Positions 24,153-30,803 of a stretch of 30,803 bases of DNA are shown piece after piece. The notes beneath the pieces are model-generated. The model searched no databases. It saw only the letters and a list, made by a program, of their open reading frames with translations, and was not told the DNA's origin. This DNA is from Clostridiales bacterium (GTDB taxonomy: Bacteria; Bacillota; Clostridia; Oscillospirales; Oscillospiraceae). How positions within the stretch are numbered: position 1 is the stretch's first letter; the number at the start of each line of letters is the position of its first letter. The stretch is from the NCBI GenBank assembly GCA_021203685.1, contig JAJQAS010000101.1:1-30803 (forward strand). The letters run 5' to 3'. A program made the position numbers and the translations under genes.

Positions 24153-25565
24153 ATGTTTAGTTTTGCGTCCAAAACCAACGACCCCAACACCAAACTGGGC
24201 TGGAACGACCGCATCGGCTACGGCGTCGGCAACTTCGGTATGGCGTGGGTCAACGGCATGATGTCCGCCTTCTTCATGTCCTACCTGACCGACGTGTCCC
24301 TGGTGGACGCGGGGGTCGCCAGCACCATCATCGCCATTTCCAAGCTGTTTGACGGGTTCTCCGACCTGATCATGGGCCGCATCGTGGACGGCACCAAGTC
24401 CAAGCTGGGCAAGGCCCGTATCTGGCTGGTGCGGATGTGCGTCCCCATGGCCATCTCGGTGATCCTGCTGTTCAGCATCCCCGCCTCCTTTACCGGCATG
24501 GTAAAGTACGTCTACATCTTCGTCATCTACAACCTGGTCAACTCCGTGTTCTACACGTCGATGTTTGTCCCCTTCAACTCGCTGATCTCGCTGACCACCA
24601 ACGACAGCTACGAACACGGTATGCTGGGCAACATCAGCATGATCTTCCAGACCCTGGCCAACATCACCATGAACACCTTCTTCATGGGCTGGGTCATCTG
24701 GTTCGCCGGGACCGACACCCTCTACACCCCCGAAGCCCAGAAGGGCTGGACCATGGCTACCATCGTGGTGGGCATCTTCGTGGTGGTTTCCGCTCTCATC
24801 TGCGTCCTGGGCACCAAGGAGCGCACCGCCGTACAGGTGGCTTCCGAGGACGAAAAGTCCAAGGAGGACGACATCCCCGCTCTGGTGGCGCTGAAGTCCC
24901 TGGTGACCAACAAGTACTGGGTCACGATGATCTTCTGCATGTTCGTCATCTTCTTCATCATCGTCATGTACTCCGCCGGCGCCATCTACTACTGCAAGGA
25001 CGTGCTGGGCGACTACGCTCTGTACACTCCCGTGAACAACGCCCTTTCCATCTCCCAGTTCGCCACCATGTTCTTCACCCCCTTCTTCATGAAGAAGTTT
25101 GGCAAGCACCGCACCTATCAGCTGGGCCTGGTGGGAATGCTCCTGGGCTTTGCGGGTACCGGTCTCTGCGGCCCCAGCGTGGCGCTGCTGATCGTCTTTA
25201 ACGCCCTGAAGGGCATCGGCCTGGGCGCCGCCGGCGGCATGGCCTTCGGCATGGTGGCCGACACCCTGGAGTACAGCGAGTGGAAAACCGGCGTCAAGTC
25301 CGTGGGCATGGGCAACGCCGCCATCTCCGCCGCCCAGAAGCTGGGCCTGGGCATCGGCCAGGTGGTCCTGGGCTGGGTGCTGGCCTTCGGCGGGTACGAC
25401 GGCGCTGCCGAGGTGCAGTCCGCTTCCGCTCAGAGCGCCATCTCCTTCCTGCACAACTGGCTGCCTGTGGCAATGATCGTCGTCTGCTTCATCATCATGC
25501 TGTTCTACAAGCTGGATAAGGAAATGCCTCAGATCCACGCCGACCTGGAGGAGCGCAAGAAGTAA
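24153..25565 (+). CDS. GPH-family (MelB-like) glycoside:cation symporter
   Basis: This 470-residue, 12-helix transporter belongs to the glycoside-pentoside-hexuronide:cation symporter family. The signature in helix 2 is FDGFSDLIMGRIVD, giving D67 and D71, which correspond to the MelB cation-site Asp pair, and D79 in the following loop. The N-terminal LGWNDRIGYGVGNFGMAW is typical. The second half has GMAFGMVADTLEYSEWKTG, the other family hallmark. AAAGGAGAG precedes the ATG. The gene has the shared tandem operator upstream, so it should be induced with the glycosidase and esterase. It probably imports the intact glycoside, which the cytoplasmic enzymes then take apart. Confidence 0.92.
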   Translation: MFSFASKTNDPNTKLGWNDRIGYGVGNFGMAWVNGMMSAFFMSYLTDVSLVDAGVASTIIAISKLFDGFSDLIMGRIVDGTKSKLGKARIWLVRMCVPMAISVILLFSIPASFTGMVKYVYIFVIYNLVNSVFYTSMFVPFNSLISLTTNDSYEHGMLGNISMIFQTLANITMNTFFMGWVIWFAGTDTLYTPEAQKGWTMATIVVGIFVVVSALICVLGTKERTAVQVASEDEKSKEDDIPALVALKSLVTNKYWVTMIFCMFVIFFIIVMYSAGAIYYCKDVLGDYALYTPVNNALSISQFATMFFTPFFMKKFGKHRTYQLGLVGMLLGFAGTGLCGPSVALLIVFNALKGIGLGAAGGMAFGMVADTLEYSEWKTGVKSVGMGNAAISAAQKLGLGIGQVVLGWVLAFGGYDGAAEVQSASAQSAISFLHNWLPVAMIVVCFIIMLFYKLDKEMPQIHADLEERKK

Positions 25566-25570
25566 ATAAA

Positions 25571-25770
25571 TAGCCATTGGCTATTAGCTATTAGCTGTTG
25601 CCGTCAAGCGGCACTTACCCTCAAGGGGGTACTTCTACCCTCAAGGGGTACTTCCGCTGCGCTCCCTGCGGCACTTCGTGCCTCCCTGTCCGAAGCTGCG
25701 CTTCTCCCTGTAGTCAGGTGTTGCAAGCTATTAGCGCAGAGCGTAAATGGCAGCAGCGCTAAGATAAAAG
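25571..25770. repeat. TTAGC element copy 4 carrying a long mini-hairpin array
   Basis: The left end TAGCCATTGGCTATTAGC begins six bases after the symporter stop. A mini-hairpin array at 25600-25715 is nearly identical to the one inside the GH78 gene, apart from an extra G in the first CAAGGGGG. The right end (GCAAGCTATTAGCGCAGAGC and onward) is degenerate and runs into MITE-like copy B. Confidence 0.75.
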
Positions 25771-25774
25771 CAAA

Positions 25775-25943
25775 ACTGGTTATCCCTTTGAATCAGCCGC
25801 GCCGGCAATTCCGGCGGAAAACCCCTCCACCATGCTTCGCATACGCCGCCTTTAGGCGGTGGCGCAGGGAGAAGCGCAGCTTCGGAAGTGCCGCTTGACG
25901 GCGGAGGGGTTTCCAGCGTATGGCTGAGTAAAAGGGATAGTCA
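25775..25943. repeat. MITE-like element, copy B, with an inverted mini-hairpin insert
   Basis: The left end ACTGGTTATCCCTTTGAATC and right end GGCTGAGTAAAAGGGATAG match copy A. Inside are AACCCCTCCACC and GGAGGGGTTT arms and CCGCCTTTAGGCGG. A mini-hairpin segment in reverse orientation (GAAGCGCAGCTTC then GCCGCTTGACGGC, 25870-25902) interrupts it. Confidence 0.7.
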
Positions 25944-25992
25944 GAAAAGCGAATAGCGAAAGATACCGCTCATATCGCCATATCAAAACCAA

Positions 25993-26030
25993 AAAGGGTA
26001 TCAGGGGACGAAATACCCCTGATACCCTTT
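25993..26030. promoter_or_regulatory. Perfect 15-bp hairpin upstream of the MFS gene
   Basis: AAAGGGTATCAGGGG and its exact complement flank the 8-base loop ACGAAATA, ending 26 bp before the MFS start. There is no T-run on the + strand; on the - strand it is followed by TTGGTTTTG. It could be an operator, a leader hairpin close to the ribosome binding site, or a terminator for - strand transcription. Confidence 0.6.
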
Positions 26031-26056
26031 GCATTAGGGAGGGAAGGAAAAGTCTT

Positions 26057-27292
26057 ATGAAAGAGAAAAATCTGGACAGCCGCCGGTGGCTGGTGCTGGT
26101 GGCCAGCTGCCTCATCAACCTGTGCATCGGTTCCATCTACGCCTGGAGCGTGTTCGCTTCGCCCCTGGCGGAAAAGCTCAGCGCCCTTTCCGGCGGGGAG
26201 CTGACCTCCGCCAGCCTCTCCATCGTCTACACCGTGGCCAACTCCGTTGGCCCCATCACCATGATCTCCGGCGGGTACATCAACGACAAGCTGGGGCCCC
26301 GGTGGGTGGTGTTTGCCGGTGGGCTGCTGTTCGGCGGCGGGATGCTGGCCAGCGGCTTCGCCACCAGTATCCCCATGCTCATCGTTACCTACGGCCTGGG
26401 CTGTGGTCTGGGCATGGGCCTGGCCTACGGCTGCACCATCAACAACTCGGTCAAGTTCTTCCCCGACAAGCGGGGACTCATCGGCGGCATCGCCACCGCC
26501 ACCTATGGCCTCAGCTCGGTGCTGGTGCCGCCCGTCGCCAACCTGCTCATCTCCGGCGCGGGCATCAGTCAGGCGTTTATCGTGCTGGGGGTGGCATTTG
26601 TCCTCATCGTGGGCGTGTTCTCCCAGTTCATCCTGAAATGCCCCGAAAACTACTGCCCCGCCGGGTATCAGCCCAAGGCGGCGCAGGGTGGAACGAACCT
26701 CTCCAACGATAAAAACTGGCGGGAAATGCTGGGCGACCCCACGTTTTACATGATGATCTTCATGCTGATGTGCGGCGCGTTCAGCGGCCTGATGATCACG
26801 TCTCAGGCGTCTCCCATGGCCCAGTCCATTACCGGCATGGGCGCGGGATTGGCGGCTATGGTAGTCTCTGTTCTGGCGCTGTTCAACGCCGCCGGACGGG
26901 TGGTGGCCGGTTCTCTCTCGGACCGGTTTGGCCGTGTGACAGTGCTTCTGGCCGCTTTCCTGCTGGAAATCGTTGGCCTGGTCATTCTGCTGACCACCGG
27001 TACCGGTGGAATCGCCCAGTTTATCGCCGGGGTGTCCATCATGGGCATTTGCTTCGGTGCGCTGATGGGGGTGTACCCCGGCTTCACCGCAGACCAGTTC
27101 GGGGCGAAGAACAACAGCGTCAACTATGGCATTATGTTTATCGGCTTTGCGCTGGCCGGGTGCCTGGGGCCGTCAGTGGTGGGGAAAGTCCTCACCTCCA
27201 CCGGAAGCTACAGCGGGGCCTTCCTCATCGCGGGAGGACTGGCCGTGCTGGGTATCGTGCTGGCGCTGCTCTACCAGAAAACCACAAATTAG
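26057..27292 (+). CDS. MFS transporter, OFA (oxalate/formate antiporter)-like
   Basis: This 411-residue, 12-helix major facilitator protein has the OFA-type signature INLCIGSIYAWSVF in helix 1 and GCTINNSVKFFPDKRG after helix 4. A charged loop after helix 6 (KNWREMLGDPTFY) and AGRVVAGSLSDRFGR in the second half are also typical. OFA members move small organic acids, often as exchangers of substrate and product. AAGGAAAAG precedes the ATG. It lies between repeat blocks, with the oxidoreductase 185 bp downstream and a perfect hairpin just upstream. In this island it could import or export an aromatic or short-chain acid made by the esterase and reductase. The stop codon overlaps the start of a TTAGC repeat. 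Confidence 0.88.
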   Translation: MKEKNLDSRRWLVLVASCLINLCIGSIYAWSVFASPLAEKLSALSGGELTSASLSIVYTVANSVGPITMISGGYINDKLGPRWVVFAGGLLFGGGMLASGFATSIPMLIVTYGLGCGLGMGLAYGCTINNSVKFFPDKRGLIGGIATATYGLSSVLVPPVANLLISGAGISQAFIVLGVAFVLIVGVFSQFILKCPENYCPAGYQPKAAQGGTNLSNDKNWREMLGDPTFYMMIFMLMCGAFSGLMITSQASPMAQSITGMGAGLAAMVVSVLALFNAAGRVVAGSLSDRFGRVTVLLAAFLLEIVGLVILLTTGTGGIAQFIAGVSIMGICFGALMGVYPGFTADQFGAKNNSVNYGIMFIGFALAGCLGPSVVGKVLTSTGSYSGAFLIAGGLAVLGIVLALLYQKTTN

Positions 27293-27461
27293 CCTTTGGC
27301 TTTTAGCTCTTAGCTGTTAGCTTGGCAGTGCTCAACGATTCACGCTGCGCTTTGGGTTCGCTATACAAAACAAACCACTAACAACCAACCGATGTTTAGC
27401 GCTGTTCGCTTTTGTCCAGCAGTGCGTAACTAACAGCTAACGGCTAACAGCTAACAACTAT
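27289..27461. repeat. TTAGC element copy 5
   Basis: The left end TTAGCCTTTGGCTTTTAGC includes the MFS stop codon, and the right end CTAACGGCTAACAGCTAAC finishes just before AAGGAGG of the oxidoreductase. The interior is the reverse complement of parts of copies 1 and 2 (CACTAACAACCAACCGA; GCTCAACGATTCACGCTGCG). Confidence 0.8.
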
Positions 27462-27477
27462 TCAAGGAGGTATCCCT

Positions 27478-29424
27478 ATGGCTTATCAGTATCCCCACCT
27501 TTGCGCCCCCATCACTCTGGGCCGCACCACCTTCCGCAACCGGATGTTCTCCGCGCCTATGGGCGGCACCGACATCACCAACGACGGCTGCATCGGCCCC
27601 AAGTCCACCGCGTTCTATGAGCTGCGGGGCAAGGGCGGCGCTGGGGCCGTCACGGTGTCTGAGTGCATGGTGCATCCCCAGACCGACGGCTCCCACGCCT
27701 ATCATCTGGATGAGAGCATTTTGAACTCGCTGGCCTGCGCCACCTACACCGCCGACGCCATCCGCCGCCACGGGGCCATTCCCAGCCTGGAGCTGTCCCA
27801 CTCCGGCATGTATGCCGGAACCTACATGACCGACAAGTCTAAGCAGAAGTCCATGCACCAGTGGGGGCCGTCCGCCTGCACCCGTCCCGACGGGGTGGAG
27901 GTCAAAGCCCTGACCAAAGACCTCATCGATGAGATCGTGGCTGCTTACGGTCATGTGGCGGGCCTGGCGAAGCGGGCCGGGTTCGAGATGCTGATGATCC
28001 ACGGCGGCCACGGCTGGCTCATCAACCAGTTCCTGTCCCCCTACTTCAACAAGCGGGAGGACGAATATGGCGGCTCGTTGGAAAACCGCTGCCGGTTCGC
28101 CATTGAGGTGCTGCAATCCGTCCGGGCGGCGGTGGGGCCGTTCTTCCCCATCGAGTTCCGTATGTCCGGCTCCGAGCTGTTTGACGGCGGCTATGACCTG
28201 GAGGAGGGCTGCCGCATCGCCCGGCAGGTGGAGCCGTACATCGACCTGCTCCACGTCTCCGCTGGCACCTATCAGCGGGGCTTCGGGGACACCCATCCCA
28301 GTATGTTCAAGGAACACGGCTGCAACGTCTACCTGGCCGCTGAGATCAAAAAGCACGTCAAGGTTCCCGTGGCCACCATCGGCGGCCTGAACGACCCGGC
28401 CCAGATGGAGGAAATCATCGCCTCTGGCAAGGCGGACGTGGTCTATATGGCCCGTGCGCTGCTGGCAGACCCCTTCCTGCCCAACAAGGTCATGGCAAAT
28501 AAGAGCGAGGACATCGTCCGCTGCCTGCGGTGCTTCACCTGCATGGCGGAGCGGGCGGCTACTTCCACCCGCCGCTGCACCGTCAATCCGCTGATTGGCC
28601 GGGAGTGCGAGGGGGACGAGGTGCGTCCCGCGCCCGTGTCCAAAAAAGTGTTGGTAGCTGGCGGCGGCCCAGGCGGGCTGTACGCCGCATACACCGCCGC
28701 CCGCCGGGGGCATCAGGTCATTCTCTGCGAGAAGGAGGCCGAGCTGGGCGGCATCCTCAAGAGCGAGCAGGCGCTGCCCTTCAAGTATGAGATGTACCAA
28801 CTGGCTGGCACTTACGCCAAGTTCGCCAGAGACGCGGGCGTGGAAATTCGCCTGAACACCGAGGTCACGAAGGAATACGTGGAGAAGGAGGCCCCGGACG
28901 CCCTTATCATCGCTGTCGGCTCCGCTCCGCTGGTGCCGCCCATCCCCGGCCTGGACGGAGACAACGTGGTGGTGGTCAACAACTACTACCTGGAAAAAGA
29001 CAAAGTTGGTGACGACGTGGTGGTCATGGGCGGCGGCCTGGCCGGGAGCGAATGCGCCATCCACCTGGGACAGGAGGGCAAAACGGTCCATCTGGTGGAA
29101 ATGCGGGACACCCTGGCCCCCGACGCCAACGTCCGGCACCGTCCTCTCCTGTTGAAGGAGATCGACAAATATGTCCACGTTCACACCGGCTATCGCGCCC
29201 TTCGCGTCACGGATGAGGGCGTGATTTGCGCTGATTCGAAAGGGCAGGAAGTCCTCGTCCCCGGTAAGAGCGTCATCTGCGCCCTGGGCCAGCGCTCCCG
29301 CACCGACGTGGTGACGGCGTTGCAGGGCACGGCCCCCTTCGTCCGGGTCATCGGCGACGCCAGCCGGGTCAGCACCATCACCAACGCCGTGTATTGGGGC
29401 TATCACGCCGCACTGGATATTTGA
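27478..29424 (+). CDS. Enoate-reductase-like OYE/Fe-S/FAD oxidoreductase
   Basis: This 648-residue protein has the layout of 2-enoate reductase, 2,4-dienoyl-CoA reductase and BaiCD-type enzymes. An FMN-binding Old Yellow Enzyme barrel occupies residues 1-340 (APITLGRTTFRNRMFSAPMG, SPYFNKREDEYGGSLENR). A 4Fe-4S site follows with C349, C352, C355 and C367. A dinucleotide domain pair comes last (VLVAGGGPGG at 391-400, VVVMGGGLAGSE at 514-525). Such enzymes use NAD(P)H to reduce activated C=C bonds, for example in cinnamates, flavones or bile-acid intermediates. A perfect AAGGAGGT precedes the ATG, and a terminator follows. With a rhamnosidase and esterase in the island, reduction of a released phenylpropenoid is plausible, but the substrate is unproven. 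Confidence 0.92.
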   Translation: MAYQYPHLCAPITLGRTTFRNRMFSAPMGGTDITNDGCIGPKSTAFYELRGKGGAGAVTVSECMVHPQTDGSHAYHLDESILNSLACATYTADAIRRHGAIPSLELSHSGMYAGTYMTDKSKQKSMHQWGPSACTRPDGVEVKALTKDLIDEIVAAYGHVAGLAKRAGFEMLMIHGGHGWLINQFLSPYFNKREDEYGGSLENRCRFAIEVLQSVRAAVGPFFPIEFRMSGSELFDGGYDLEEGCRIARQVEPYIDLLHVSAGTYQRGFGDTHPSMFKEHGCNVYLAAEIKKHVKVPVATIGGLNDPAQMEEIIASGKADVVYMARALLADPFLPNKVMANKSEDIVRCLRCFTCMAERAATSTRRCTVNPLIGRECEGDEVRPAPVSKKVLVAGGGPGGLYAAYTAARRGHQVILCEKEAELGGILKSEQALPFKYEMYQLAGTYAKFARDAGVEIRLNTEVTKEYVEKEAPDALIIAVGSAPLVPPIPGLDGDNVVVVNNYYLEKDKVGDDVVVMGGGLAGSECAIHLGQEGKTVHLVEMRDTLAPDANVRHRPLLLKEIDKYVHVHTGYRALRVTDEGVICADSKGQEVLVPGKSVICALGQRSRTDVVTALQGTAPFVRVIGDASRVSTITNAVYWGYHAALDI

Positions 29425-29531
29425 CACAAGGCGATTGCTCAGGCACACGTATAAAAACCAGTTACCTGCTGCCTGAACGGTCCCTGCTTCCGACAGAAAC
29501 ATCATTTGCCAAATGAGATGGCGATTTCATA

Positions 29532-29582
29532 AAAAAGCAGAGCATTTGAGACGGGAAACCGCTTTGAAGGCTCTGCCTTTTT
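29532..29582 (+). terminator. Terminator after the oxidoreductase
   Basis: GCAGAGC and GCTCTGC flank a 26-base loop that may hold a small inner stem. The stem is preceded by A-rich and followed by CTTTTT sequence, 108 bp after the oxidoreductase stop. Its symmetry would allow it to work in both directions. Confidence 0.65.
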
Positions 29583-29843
29583 CGCCTTGATGAAAGCGAT
29601 TTTCATAAACAGGGGAGAAAAGCAGACCGTTTCGTGGGGACCTCATGATGGATTTGAGCCGTTCTCCCACAGCCGGAAGGCCTGCTACGGGCGAAATCCT
29701 TTGGAAAAGTGGGGTTGAGCCGCGCTGGGCTTCGGCCTGGACGCCGACGGCAAGTCGGGCAGAAAGACGAGGCCGTTGTGGAGAACTATCCGGAAGGCCA
29801 GGGGATGAGCCGCAGATTGGGGGAGCAGCGGACGCGAACGACC
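29583..29843. other. Gene-free stretch between two terminators
   Basis: I see no convincing gene in this roughly 260 bp. Several frames stay open because of high GC, and short peptides such as LGFGLDADGKSG read like coding remains, but there is no ribosome binding site or consistent frame. It may be a decayed gene fragment. Confidence 0.35.
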
Positions 29844-29882
29844 AAAAGCGCCACATCGGATTTTCTCCGGTGCGGCGCTTTG
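29844..29882 (-). terminator. Terminator after the DUF1667 gene
   Basis: AAAGCGCC and GGCGCTTT flank a 21-base loop that can form a weaker inner stem. On the - strand the stem ends in CTTTTGG. It lies 43 bp beyond the DUF1667 stop. Confidence 0.6.
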
Positions 29883-29924
29883 CCAGGCCGATCTTGCGGG
29901 AGGCTGCTCCCGGCTGGATGCGGT

Positions 29925-30308
29925 TTATTCGGTTTCTGCGTCCTCCTCTGTGGCGGGGATGGTCTGACAGGCCAGCAGAGTGGCTCCGGTGCCCGCCAGG
30001 TCCCGCACCAGCACCTGGCTGACCGTGACAGGGGCCTCGATGACCAGCTCGCTGAGGGCCTGAGCGATGTTCCCCAACGTCTCCATGGGAATGACCCGGT
30101 CGGTTTTCACCCGGCAGCGGTCCAAAACACCGCCGGTGACGCGGACTTCGCCCTCCACCCGGCGCTTGGGGTTGGTCAGCTCGTGAATGGCAAACGCCTC
30201 GCCGTTGCTGCAGCGGTTGCCGGTGACGGCGTTGCCGTTGGTCTCGTCCACCCGCACATGGCACTCGTTGGGACAGCAGGGGCAGATGACTTCTGTGATC
30301 TTTCTCAT
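29925..30308 (-). CDS. DUF1667 small cysteine-rich protein
   Basis: This 127-residue protein matches DUF1667. The N-terminal ICPCCPNECHVRVDE has Cys at 9, 11, 12 and 16, then VTGNRCSNGEAFA gives Cys 33, followed by ELTNPKRRVEGEVRVTGG and a C-terminal VRDLAGTGATLLA. Family members usually sit beside FAD-dependent oxidoreductases such as anaerobic glycerol-3-phosphate dehydrogenase, and the cysteines suggest a metal or Fe-S centre; the biochemical role is not established. GGAGGT precedes the ATG at 30308, which I prefer to longer upstream frames that lack a ribosome binding site. Here it is convergent with the enoate-reductase-like gene and is followed by its own terminator, so any partnership is only by proximity. 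Confidence 0.85.
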   Translation of the reverse strand: MRKITEVICPCCPNECHVRVDETNGNAVTGNRCSNGEAFAIHELTNPKRRVEGEVRVTGGVLDRCRVKTDRVIPMETLGNIAQALSELVIEAPVTVSQVLVRDLAGTGATLLACQTIPATEEDAETE

Positions 30309-30380
30309 AATGGGACCTCCGGATTTTTCGCGTTTTTCTGACACAAAAATAGCACAAATGCGGCGACAGGTCAAGAGGGG

Positions 30381-30563
30381 TGCGCTGTTAGCTGACAATC
30401 GTTGAGTTTTTAGGTTATCCCTGTGGATCAGCCGCGTCGGTAATTTCAGCACGAAACCCCTGCGTCACAGCAAACGGCGGCGCAGGGGTTTGCAATAGGT
30501 TCGGTTAAAAGGGGATGCCACATGAGTCAGCAGTCGTGAGCTAAAAGCTAAGAGCTAACAGCT
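30381..30563. repeat. TTAGC element interrupted by MITE-like copy C
   Basis: GCTGTTAGCTGACAATCGTT (left, near 30384) and GCTAAGAGCTAACAGCT (right, to 30563) are the TTAGC ends. Between them lies MITE-like copy C: AGGTTATCCCTGTGGATCAG at 30412, and GGTTAAAAGGGGAT near 30502. It has GAAACCCCTGCG/CGCAGGGGTTT arms inside. The nesting implies that the MITE-like element arrived second. Confidence 0.65.
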
Positions 30564-30564
30564 A

Positions 30565-30803
30565 TCAATCCGGCAGTTTCAGGTCGTTCTCCCCAATCCA
30601 GCCGATTTTCCGCAGGACTTCACAGAAGATCCAGGACAGCAGGCCGGGCAGCACGAAGCAGATCAAAATCAGCCCCGCCCAGTCGAAGGCGGTGATGACG
30701 TGGCCGGTGGTAACCCAGCCGGTGTAGACGCCGATCTGGCCCACCAGACCGCAGGTGCCCATGCCGGAGGAGATGGCGGCTCCGTTCATCTCCATCTGAA
30801 AGA
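30565..30803 (-). CDS. C-terminal end of a PTS EIIC-like membrane protein (partial)
   Basis: The frame is open to the window edge, so only the last 78 or so residues are seen. They contain SSGMGTCGLVGQIGVYTGW, a glycine-rich loop like that of the PTS_EIIC_2 family, then one strong helix (WAGLILICFVLPGLLSWIF) and a short cytoplasmic tail ending NDLKLPD. Methionines near the edge are internal, not starts. The family call rests on a short segment and is moderate; the presence of a membrane protein end is clear. It is on the same strand as, and upstream of, the DUF1667 gene, but separated from it by a repeat block of about 180 bp. Confidence 0.6.
   Translation of the reverse strand, partial: FQMEMNGAAISSGMGTCGLVGQIGVYTGWVTTGHVITAFDWAGLILICFVLPGLLSWIFCEVLRKIGWIGENDLKLPD

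Noticed and set aside
24132..25577. 481-codon - strand frame opposite the GPH symporter
   Set aside because: It is a His/Gly/Asp-rich mirror of a membrane protein.
27451..29505. 684-codon - strand frame opposite the oxidoreductase
   Set aside because: The + strand enzyme is unambiguous; this frame is its shadow.
29527..30357. 276-codon - strand frame across the DUF1667 region
   Set aside because: It is out of frame with the DUF1667 protein, crosses a terminator, and has shadow-like composition.

Overview
The window looks like chromosomal DNA from a GC-rich, low-oxygen gut Firmicute of the Oscillospiraceae type (Flavonifractor/Lawsonibacter-like). This is an inference from AGGAGG-type ribosome binding sites, a YesM/YesN-style two-component pair, GPH-family sugar symporters, BspA-like leucine-rich repeat surface proteins, an Old-Yellow-Enzyme/Fe-S/FAD oxidoreductase, and about 60% GC. 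I see no rRNA, tRNA, CRISPR array, phage gene or intact transposase.

Region 1 (36-5531, + strand) is a compact catabolic operon: PdxA2-like dehydrogenase, DUF1537 four-carbon acid kinase, RpiB-family isomerase, KdgT-family permease, a small YcxB-like membrane protein and an archaeal-type triosephosphate isomerase. Together they fit uptake of a four-carbon sugar acid (threonate/erythronate type), phosphorylation, oxidative decarboxylation to DHAP and entry into glycolysis. A bidirectional hairpin separates it from region 2.

Region 2 (5704-9023, - strand) holds three membrane-anchored proteins: a predicted flavinylated FMN_bind domain fused to BspA-type repeats, a second BspA-repeat protein, and a zinc-ribbon/PASTA protein. 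The first and third share an unusual NYLAYPTLM motif. A good sigma-A promoter precedes the zinc-ribbon/PASTA gene. Region 3 (9144-11429, - strand) holds a small, possibly frameshifted gene with its own terminator, an FGGY (sedoheptulokinase-like) kinase, and the C-terminal stub of a LacI-type regulator.

Region 4 (11882-29424) is a glycoside/ester utilisation island: a solute-binding lipoprotein, a divergent YesN-type response regulator and YesM-type histidine kinase, a DUF3237-like protein, a clan GH-A glycosidase, a GH78 alpha-L-rhamnosidase (frameshifted), a type-B carboxylesterase, a GPH symporter, an OFA-type MFS transporter and an enoate-reductase-like oxidoreductase. Three + strand promoters in this island carry the same tandem motif, GGTCGG-N15-GGT(A/C)GG, repeated at 21 bp and sitting 37-38 bp upstream of the -10 box. 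This is the geometry expected for an AraC-family activator, probably the local YesN-type regulator. The enzymes suggest handling of rhamnosylated, esterified plant phenolics, but the substrate is inference.

Region 5 (29425-30803) has a small DUF1667 cysteine protein and the C-terminal end of a PTS EIIC-like membrane protein, both on the - strand.

From 13.4 kb onward almost every intergenic gap is filled by one of three repeat families: TTAGCTGTTAGC-bounded elements, MITE-like elements with GGTTATCCCTTT ends, and arrays of mini-hairpin modules. One mini-hairpin array lies in frame inside the GH78 gene. These repeats, the shared operator and the FMN_bind-BspA cluster are the most unusual content.
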